A stretch of DNA of 64,000 nucleotides, taken from Actinomycetales bacterium. Its GTDB lineage: Bacteria > Actinomycetota > Actinomycetes > Nanopelagicales > Nanopelagicaceae. The position numbers were made by a program, and so were the translations under genes. The notes under the pieces were generated by a model. That model did not search any database and was not told the origin of the DNA. It saw only the letters and a list, made by a program, of their open reading frames with translations. Location of the stretch: the NCBI GenBank assembly GCA_018969585.1, contig JAGWYB010000002.1:1-64000 (forward strand). The letters run 5' to 3'. This document shows positions 53,700-64,000 of the stretch, one piece after another (position 1 is the stretch's first letter; every line of letters begins with the position of its first letter).

Positions 53700-56156
53700 T
53701 TACAGAACGATATTCACAAATTTGGGAGCTTTGGTGATTACTTTCTTCGGCTTTATCCCCTCGATTTCAGATTTAATTGCTGGATCGGAAAGGGCCATTG
53801 CTTCTAGTTCGCTATCTGAGATATCGGGTTGCACATCGATTCTTGACTTTATCTTGCCATTAACCTGGAATATCGCTGTTACTGCATCAGCGGTTAGAAG
53901 TGAATCGTCAATCTTGGGCCAGCCCGCGAGCGCGACTGATGGCTTATGCCCCAATCTCTCCCACATCTCCTCAGCCGTATAAGGTGCGATTAAAGATAGC
54001 GAAATGGCGATTCCTTCGACCGCTTCACGAACAGATGGATCAGCAGCTCCGCATCCTGAATCAATAGCTTTTCGAGTTGCATTAACTAATTCCATGATTC
54101 GAGCAACTGCCACGTTAAAGCGGAATGACTCAACTGCGAATGAGATATCGTGAAGTGCCTTATGAGTTATCTTTCTTAAATCAATATTGCCATCAGAAAA
54201 ATTAACTCCAGGTTTACTTGTTACATCGCCCGATAACCGCCATGCTCTATTTAAGAACTTTACTGAACCAGAGGGTGATACATCGGACCAATCCACATCA
54301 TCTTCAGGTGGTCCAGCAAAGACCATTGATAGTCGAATGGCGTCAACCCCATGTCTTTCTAATTCATCTGATAGCCGAACAAGATTGCCTCGGCTCTTGC
54401 TCATGGCCGACCCATCCATAATTACCATGCCTTGGTTAAGCAATCGAGTGAACGGTTCATTGAAATCAACCAAGCCCATGTCAAAGAGAGCCTTTGTAAA
54501 GAATCGAGAGTACAAGAGATGAAGAATTGCGTGAGTTACTCCACCTACATATTGATCAACTGGTAGCCAAGTTTTCACCTCATGATCGTCAAAAGGCGAT
54601 TGTTGATTGTTAACGCTTGTGTAGCGAAGGAAATACCAAGAAGAATCAACGAAAGTATCCATAGTATCGGTATCGCGCAGAGCGCTACCTTGGCATTTAG
54701 GACACTGAGTATTAACCCAGTCGGCGGCAGTTGCTAACGGTGAAATTCCCTTTGGTTTTAAGTCAACAGTCTTTGAGTCGGGAAGTTTGACTGGCAATTG
54801 CTCAATTGGTACTGGAACTTCCCCACATTTTGAGCAGTGAATGATTGGGATTGGAGTTCCCCAATAACGCTGCCGAGAAATTAACCAATCACGCAATCGA
54901 TAATTCGCCGTTGCCGTCGCCTGATCTTTTTTGGCAAGTTCATCGATAATCTTGGAGATAGCAGCCATGCTCTCAAGTCCGCTAATTGAGCCAGAATTAA
55001 CTATCTTGCCGATTCCTTCGGTGGCTATTCCTGTCTCATTTGGATCTGCTTCACCGGTATCCACAACAACCTTAACCGGAAGTTTCATCGCTCTTGCGAA
55101 ATCTAAATCGCGTTGGTCATGTGCTGGCACCGCCATAATTGCACCGGTTCCGTAATCGGCAAGAACATAATCACTTGCCCAGATTGGAATTCGCTCGCCA
55201 TTGACTGGATTTATCGCGTATCGCTGTAGAAAAACACCGGTCTTTGTGCGGTCTGTCGCTAATCGGTCAATGTCACTTGCGGAACGGACTGATTCAAAAT
55301 ATTTATTGAATTCGGATTCGACTTTGCTACCAGTAGCGAGTTCTCTGGCTAGTTCGCTATCTACTGCCACAACCATAAATGTTGCACCATGAAGCGTGTC
55401 AGGCCTCGTCGTATAGACGACTACAGATTCGGCGCGATCTTCAATTTGAAATTTGATCTCAGCGCCAGTTGATTTACCAATCCAATTTCGCTGCATCGTG
55501 AGAACTTTGTCGGGCCATTTGCCTTCAAGTTGCTTCATATCCTCGAGTAATCTCTCCGTATAAGCAGTGATTTTGAAATACCACTGATTTAATTTTTTCT
55601 TTGTAACAGAGCTATCACATCGTTCACAAAGTCCAGCAACTACTTGCTCATTTGCTAGGACAGTTTGACAGTCGGGGCACCAGTTGACGGCGGAATTTTT
55701 GCGATAAGCAAGTCCCTTTTCAAACAATTTCAAAAAGATCCATTGATTCCATTTGTAATACTCAGGATCGCACGTATAGAGGACTCGATCCCAGTCAAAT
55801 GAGCACGCGTATCTACGCATAGATGCGCGCTGAGTATTAATATTTTCATAAGTCCAGACACTTGGATCTTCATTCCGCTTAATTGCGGCATTTTCTGCAG
55901 GTAGTCCAAATGCATCCCAGCCAATCGGGTGCATCACGTTAAAACCTCGCTGCACCCAGTACCTAGCGATTACATCGCCAAGTGCGTAAGCCTCCGCATG
56001 ACCCATATGCAAATCACCTGATGGATAAGGAAACATATCCAAGACATATTTCTTGGGGCGAGGATCATCTTTTCTCCCGGATCTAAAAGGAGCTAATTCA
56101 TCCCAGATTGGCAACCACTTCTCTTGGACGCCGTGGATGTCATAAGCCTCATGCAT
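53700..56156 (-). CDS. leuS: Leucyl-tRNA synthetase
   Basis: [37 protein letters not shown]. Confidence 0.96.
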   Translation of the reverse strand: MHEAYDIHGVQEKWLPIWDELAPFRSGRKDDPRPKKYVLDMFPYPSGDLHMGHAEAYALGDVIARYWVQRGFNVMHPIGWDAFGLPAENAAIKRNEDPSVWTYENINTQRASMRRYACSFDWDRVLYTCDPEYYKWNQWIFLKLFEKGLAYRKNSAVNWCPDCQTVLANEQVVAGLCERCDSSVTKKKLNQWYFKITAYTERLLEDMKQLEGKWPDKVLTMQRNWIGKSTGAEIKFQIEDRAESVVVYTTRPDTLHGATFMVVAVDSELARELATGSKVESEFNKYFESVRSASDIDRLATDRTKTGVFLQRYAINPVNGERIPIWASDYVLADYGTGAIMAVPAHDQRDLDFARAMKLPVKVVVDTGEADPNETGIATEGIGKIVNSGSISGLESMAAISKIIDELAKKDQATATANYRLRDWLISRQRYWGTPIPIIHCSKCGEVPVPIEQLPVKLPDSKTVDLKPKGISPLATAADWVNTQCPKCQGSALRDTDTMDTFVDSSWYFLRYTSVNNQQSPFDDHEVKTWLPVDQYVGGVTHAILHLLYSRFFTKALFDMGLVDFNEPFTRLLNQGMVIMDGSAMSKSRGNLVRLSDELERHGVDAIRLSMVFAGPPEDDVDWSDVSPSGSVKFLNRAWRLSGDVTSKPGVNFSDGNIDLRKITHKALHDISFAVESFRFNVAVARIMELVNATRKAIDSGCGAADPSVREAVEGIAISLSLIAPYTAEEMWERLGHKPSVALAGWPKIDDSLLTADAVTAIFQVNGKIKSRIDVQPDISDSELEAMALSDPAIKSEIEGIKPKKVITKAPKFVNIVL

Positions 56157-56165
56157 GTGGCAAGG

Positions 56166-57119
56166 TTACCGCCAAACTACTCCGGTTAACTCCTCACTGA
56201 CTTGCCATAAATTCGAAGAAAGATCTTGATCGTATGCAATAGATCTGGCTCTAACTGCTTTTGGAAATCCGCGCATCTCCATAAATCCATCTGGGCCAAT
56301 ATATGTAGCTCCATATAAATCTGGGAAGGTAGCCGCGCATAAGGTCGGTAGCGCTCCTCGTGAAGCGGACTGCGCAACAATTGAATTCATAAATGAAGTC
56401 GCTCGTTCTTCCCAAATTCTCTCTCTAAATTGAGGGCCGACGGATTGTAAATTTGTATTTGAATAACCAGGATGTGCCGCAAATGCACTGAAATCCCAAT
56501 TATTAGCCCTTGCTTTGCGTTCAAGTTCGAATGTAAAGAGTAAATTTGCCAATTTACTGGTGCCGTAAGCGCCCCAAGCCGAATACTTATTCTTCCCTAG
56601 ACAGATTTCACGCATTGCTTCTTCATCGCCAACTCCGAAATGGCCAGTTCGATGCGCTTGGCTAGATACTGAAACTATTCGAGATTTAACTCGATCCTTA
56701 ACTAAGCCGGCAAAAGCAAAGTGACCGAGATGGTTTGTCCCCATCTGCATTTCAAAACCATCTTTAGTAACAAGCTTTGGGATTGCCATAATTCCGGCAT
56801 TTAGAATTAATACGTCTATATCACCGGTGATATTTCTAGCTGCGTTTCTTACACTTTCTAGATCTGTAAGGTCCAGTTCAAGAATTTCAATGCGCTGAGA
56901 CGAGAGCTCTAACTTAACTTTCTCCGCTTTGGAGCGTGATCTAACTGCGATGATTACCGTTCCGCCAGCTCTTGCTAATTCCCGAGCGGCCTCTTTTCCA
57001 ATGCCACTTGTTGCGCCTGTTATGAGAAATCTTTTTCCCGTCTGGTCCGGTATGTCAGTAGCGCTCCATCGTTTAGGAATTTTTTGTAAAGGTAGACCAC
57101 TTGTTGCCGCCATTTTCAA
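56166..57119 (-). CDS. SDR-family oxidoreductase
   Basis: TGATSGIGKEAARELA, LNAGIM, YGTSKLAN. Confidence 0.9.
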   Translation of the reverse strand: MKMAATSGLPLQKIPKRWSATDIPDQTGKRFLITGATSGIGKEAARELARAGGTVIIAVRSRSKAEKVKLELSSQRIEILELDLTDLESVRNAARNITGDIDVLILNAGIMAIPKLVTKDGFEMQMGTNHLGHFAFAGLVKDRVKSRIVSVSSQAHRTGHFGVGDEEAMREICLGKNKYSAWGAYGTSKLANLLFTFELERKARANNWDFSAFAAHPGYSNTNLQSVGPQFRERIWEERATSFMNSIVAQSASRGALPTLCAATFPDLYGATYIGPDGFMEMRGFPKAVRARSIAYDQDLSSNLWQVSEELTGVVWR

Positions 57120-57165
57120 CCACCTTCTTTTTTGATTTTTAAAAAATTCATTTTCATATTTAAAG

Positions 57166-57238
57166 TGGAGCTAAGGGGACTTGAACCCCTGACCCCCTGC
57201 ATGCCATGCAGGTGCGCTACCAGCTGCGCCATAGCCCC
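57166..57238 (-). tRNA. tRNA-Ala (anticodon GGC)
   Basis: GGGGCTATGGCGCAGCTGGTAGCGCACCTGCATGGCATGCAGGGGGTCAGGGGTTCAAGTCCCCTTAGCTCCA; no encoded CCA. Confidence 0.95.
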
Positions 57239-57254
57239 GTATTCTCACCTTACA

Positions 57255-57899
57255 TCAAGCGCCACTTTCTTCACCAAAGATTGGTTCAGGTAACGATCCA
57301 GCATTGTGTTCTACCAATATCCACCCCGGTCGATGATGTCCACTCTCAAGAATTGACCAAGCTGCATTTGAAAGTCCGCCAATCGTTGCCCATTGATTCA
57401 TCGGTAATCCCAACATTTTTCCAATGATTATTCGAGCCGTTCCGCCATGTGTAACAACTATTAACGTCTCTAAATTTGGTTCGATTACTCGTTCAATCGC
57501 AGCAACAGCTCTCGCAGCAATTTCACTTCTTCTCTCCCCTATTTCACCGGCTGGCTCATCATTTCCATCTAACCAAGTAACAAATCTTTCAAAATCAACA
57601 GCGCGATTCTCCGCACCCGTCCGACCCTCCCACTTACCCCCATTGGTCTCGCGAAGTCCAGCATCAATCAAAACCTGCAATTTAGATATTTCAGAGAGAG
57701 CTTCAGCTGTTTGTCTTGCTCTCACGAGATCACTTGAAACTATTTTTGATGGCTTTAAGCCCATAAGAAGCGGCGCTGCTCTACGCGCTTGAGCAAAACC
57801 AGTTGCGTTTAAAGGAATATCAGAATGTCCTTGGAACCTATTTTCCAAATTCCAATCCGTTTGGCCGTGTCGCCAAAGGACAATTCTCTGGATCATCAA
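57255..57899 (-). CDS. Histidine phosphatase (phosphoglycerate mutase-like)
   Basis: VLWRHGQTDWNLENRFQGHSDIPLNATG; VVTHGGTARI. Confidence 0.92.
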   Translation of the reverse strand: MMIQRIVLWRHGQTDWNLENRFQGHSDIPLNATGFAQARRAAPLLMGLKPSKIVSSDLVRARQTAEALSEISKLQVLIDAGLRETNGGKWEGRTGAENRAVDFERFVTWLDGNDEPAGEIGERRSEIAARAVAAIERVIEPNLETLIVVTHGGTARIIIGKMLGLPMNQWATIGGLSNAAWSILESGHHRPGWILVEHNAGSLPEPIFGEESGA

Positions 57900-58270
57900 T
57901 TTTCTCCTTGGACATTTTCAGTAGCCGAAATTTTTATCCTTGGGCAATCATTCCATAGTCGTTCCAGCATGTAGTAATTTCGAATCTCCTCAGTTTGAAT
58001 ATGTACGACTAAATCTTCGTAATCAAGCAGAATCCAATGCGAAGATTTCTCACGCCGAACAGGACGTTCGTCGTGCGAGGCTAGTTTCATTTCAATGTTA
58101 TCCGCGATGGCTTCTATCTGTCGCTCGTTTTGACCACTTGCTATCAGGAAAACTTCGCTGAGAACCATCTGTTCAGTCAAGTCAACCGCAACTAAATTCT
58201 TCGCCAGTTTATCTAAAGCGGCTTCGGTTGCGAGTTCCAGGAGTTGTAAAGTTTCTTTACGAGGCGCCAT
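57896..58270 (-). CDS. rsfS: Ribosomal silencing factor RsfS
   Basis: IASGQNERQIEAIADNIE; HWILLDYEDLVVHI. Confidence 0.93.
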   Translation of the reverse strand: MAPRKETLQLLELATEAALDKLAKNLVAVDLTEQMVLSEVFLIASGQNERQIEAIADNIEMKLASHDERPVRREKSSHWILLDYEDLVVHIQTEEIRNYYMLERLWNDCPRIKISATENVQGEN

Positions 58271-58832
58271 ATAGGCCTTTATTCTTTATATACGCATAAA
58301 CATTTGCAGGGAGCATTTCCTCTATCGCTAATCCGCCATTTATTGAGTTTCTAATCTCAGTTGCCGAAATTGGAAGGGCATCAATCTTTATGTAATCAGA
58401 TTTAAATTTAGTGGCTGAAATTTTTGATCCGGGGCGCTCAACCACCAAGAACTCAACAAGTTCCGCTAACTCCTCAATTTTGTGCCAGCTAGAAATCTGA
58501 GCAAAGGCATCGCTTCCAACTACCCAATGCAACTGAGAGTCTGGATGCTTTTGCTGTAATTCGATTGCGGTATCAATTGCGTATGAAGTTCCTGGCCGGT
58601 TAATTTCACAATCGCTAATTTCTATTTCTCTGTTACCGAGCGCTATTCGCACCATCTCTAGTCGATCTTGCGGACTGGCGACAGCTTGTCTAGTTGCTGG
58701 ATTGCCTGTAGGTACAACGATTAATGAATCAAATTTTTTTGACTTTAGTAAGTGATCTATAACGTGGAGATGACCCAGATGTATTGGATCAAAAGTGCCT
58801 CCGAATATTGCGCAGTTCTTAGTCTTTATCAA
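58257..58832 (-). CDS. nadD: Nicotinate-nucleotide adenylyltransferase
   Basis: CAIFGGTFDPIHLGHLHVIDHLL; ISATEIRNSI. Confidence 0.95.
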   Translation of the reverse strand: MIKTKNCAIFGGTFDPIHLGHLHVIDHLLKSKKFDSLIVVPTGNPATRQAVASPQDRLEMVRIALGNREIEISDCEINRPGTSYAIDTAIELQQKHPDSQLHWVVGSDAFAQISSWHKIEELAELVEFLVVERPGSKISATKFKSDYIKIDALPISATEIRNSINGGLAIEEMLPANVYAYIKNKGLYGAS

Positions 58833-58941
58833 GGCGCATAACTAGGTACAGGAGGAACATCAAAACTGCAAAAGTAAATATTCCGAAAAAAGCCGGTGAG
58901 GCAGGTAATTCGCGACCTGCTTCGCTAAATAATTCGAACAT
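58819..58941 (-). CDS. 40-aa single-TM microprotein (not in ORF track)
   Basis: ATG...TAA: MFELFSEAGRELPASPAFFGIFTFAVLMFLLYLVMRLDKD*; fits the gap ligA-nadD and overlaps nadD start by 14 nt. Confidence 0.75.
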   Translation of the reverse strand: MFELFSEAGRELPASPAFFGIFTFAVLMFLLYLVMRLDKD

Positions 58942-58943
58942 GG

Positions 58944-62058
<3,115 letters not shown>

Positions 62059-62062
<4 letters not shown>

Positions 62063-63234
62063 GCGCTACTCCGGTAAGCCGCTCTCGCTCTCTCGATCAC
62101 TCTCTTCAAACAGGTATGAAAATAATCAATATCGCTCTTGGAATTCTCGGGCGAAAGTGAGAATCGCAGAGACGAACGGGCTTCAGATTCACTTAATCCC
62201 ATTGCCATTAACACATGGCTGGCTTGCTGTACTCCAGCGGTACAAGCAGATCCAGTTGAACATGCAATTCCTTCTGAATCAAAAAGGAGTAAAAGCGAAT
62301 CACTTTCTGTATTCGGAAATCTCACATTTAGGATTCCAGGTAAACGCTCTCCTGGGCCGCCGTTTAGAACAGCATCTGGAATATCGTTCTTAATAGTGTC
62401 GAGAAGAGATTCGCGTAGCGCTGATACATGAATTGAATTCTTCTCTCGATTTCGATGCGCAGCTTGTGCCGCAAGCGAGAATGCAACTATTGCGGGGGCG
62501 TTAATTGTTCCGCTTCGAATATCTCTTTCTTGACCTCCACCGTGAAGAAGCGGAGTTACATCAAATCCTTTTTTCAAAATTAAAGCGCCTACTCCAATTG
62601 GGCCTCCCAATTTATGTGCACTTATTGTCATTGCGAATAGGCCAAGTTCAGAGAATGAAAGTGGAATCTTTCCAAAACTTTGTATTGCATCTGAATGAAC
62701 TGGTATTTCGTATTTATTGGCCAGACGAACAACTTCAAGGATTGGTTGGATAGTTCCGACTTCATTATTTGAATGCATAATGCTTATTAGTGCGACTTCC
62801 GAGCCCCGATTTTCAAGCGCCGTCTCAAGATAATCTAATTTGAGGTAACCAGAATCATCCACTGGTACCTCGATAATTTCAGCTCCCTCACTTTCGGCTA
62901 GCCACCGAATTGGATCCAAAATCGCGTGATGCTCAAATGCTGAGGTGATAATTATCTTTCGTTTTTTATTTTCAGATAAACGGTGCCAATAAATACCTTT
63001 GATCGCTAGGTTATTGGCTTCGGTTCCGCTACCCGTAAAGATAACTTCACTCGGTTCACATTCAGCTAACAAGGCAATTCGCTCGCGCGCCTCTTCAACG
63101 CTTCGGCGCGCTTCTCTACCGTAGCTGTGAAGACTAGAGGGATTTCCGATATCTCGGGCTTGTTCTACTAAAGCTTGGAGCGCGACCTCATTTATCGGCG
63201 AGGTGGCGGCGTTATCAAAATAAATCCGAGGCAT
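62059..63234 (-). CDS. Cysteine desulfurase (IscS/NifS-like)
   Basis: [43 protein letters not shown]. Confidence 0.94.
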
Positions 63235-63266
63235 GGGGTAATTCTAAAACCTAAGTATGACTGCGG

Positions 63267-64000
63267 TTATGAGCGCTTGGATTTGATGGCTTCGCGAGCC
63301 TGTGGGAGCACAGCAAAAAGGTCTCCGACCACACCGAAATCAGCTAGATCAAAAATCGGCGCTTCTGGATCTTTATTGATTGCGACGATTGTTTTTGAGG
63401 TTTGCATACCTGCTCGATGTTGAATCGCGCCAGAGATTCCACAAGCAACGTACAACTGTGGTGAAACTGTTTTGCCGGTCTGGCCAACTTGATGAGTATG
63501 TGGATACCAACCAGCATCTGTAGCAGCTCTTGATGCGCCAACTGCGCCGCCAACTAAATCAGCAAAGGCTTCCACTTCCGCAAAATTCCCATTAGTGCCG
63601 CGTCCGCCGGAGATAACTATTTTGGCTTCGGTTAGGTCTGGGCGACCACCTTTGACTGGAGGCTGTGAGGCAGAAATTTCTACTAACTTATCTTTAGCAT
63701 CAATCGCCACTGTAACTTTTTCAATAGTTGGATTGGAAGTTGAAATCACCGGTTCGATTGAACTTGGTCTAACAGTAATTATCGATAGCGGAGTTTTGAG
63801 TTTTGCTTTAACGCTGAAAGAGCCACCGAATACAGACTGGGTTGTACTTAAATCAGAAGCGACATCAACTGCGTCAGTGATAATTCCAGATTTGAGTCGT
63901 ACCGCTAATCGTCCTGCTATCTCTTTACCGCGCGCCGAGGAGGCAATAAAAATCGATTCGGCTCCTTCTTTTTCAATTATCTGTGCAATTGCTGCTGTTG
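63267..64000 (-). CDS. etfA: Electron transfer flavoprotein alpha subunit, partial (5' end beyond window)
   Basis: GRGTNGNFAEVEAFADLVGGAVGASRAATDAGW, YVACGISGAIQHRAGMQTSKTIVAINKDPEAPIF; frame stays open to the window end (track M is an internal GTG). Confidence 0.92.
   Translation of the reverse strand, partial: TAAIAQIIEKEGAESIFIASSARGKEIAGRLAVRLKSGIITDAVDVASDLSTTQSVFGGSFSVKAKLKTPLSIITVRPSSIEPVISTSNPTIEKVTVAIDAKDKLVEISASQPPVKGGRPDLTEAKIVISGGRGTNGNFAEVEAFADLVGGAVGASRAATDAGWYPHTHQVGQTGKTVSPQLYVACGISGAIQHRAGMQTSKTIVAINKDPEAPIFDLADFGVVGDLFAVLPQAREAIKSKRS

Noticed and set aside
56157-57165. T-box or leucine attenuator ahead of leuS/leuC
   Set aside because: Only 9 bp precede leuS and 57 bp precede leuC; no space or leader peptide for such a structure.

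Overview
This 64-kb window looks like a compact, gene-dense chromosomal core segment of a low/medium-GC actinobacterium. Gene order resembles mycobacterial/streptomycete core blocks, and a streamlined freshwater-type lineage is plausible (inference). I see no mobile elements, rRNA, CRISPR arrays or defence/secondary-metabolite islands. Most genes are on the minus strand. Contents in order: rnd 3' end, FTR1 iron permease, fadA/fadB, dxs, acnA, a TRAM/RumA-type RNA methyltransferase, two TrkA-type proteins, DUF3159, dut, thioesterase, DUF3093, DUF4193, trmD-rimM-KH-rpsP, ffh, glnB-amt, ftsY-smc-mutM-rnc-rpmF-DUF177, coaD-rsmD-recG, rpmB, thiL-ddl-gpsA-plsC, HU, leuDC/IclR, tRNA-Glu and tRNA-Gln, gltX, FAH family, CorC/HlyC-type, ybeY-phoH-HIT-rsmE-dnaJ-hrcA, DoxX-like, hemW-lepA-rpsT-holA-comEC-comEA-leuS, SDR, tRNA-Ala, phosphatase-rsfS-nadD, a 40-aa membrane microprotein, ligA-mnmA-cysteine desulfurase, and partial etfA. 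The observations most worth a second look are: (i) comEC, whose membrane N-terminus is encoded in an 85-codon open stretch with no ATG/GTG/TTG that overlaps comEA; (ii) a recurrent TANNNT motif 6-8 nt upstream of many start codons, suggesting widespread leaderless transcription; (iii) a perfect 11-bp inverted repeat over the predicted -35 region of the FTR1 gene; (iv) convergent gene pairs that share overlapping stop codons; (v) loss of glnD and rplS from their usual loci; (vi) a 40-aa membrane microprotein missed by the ORF track. I found no convincing evidence of a wholly new multi-gene system.
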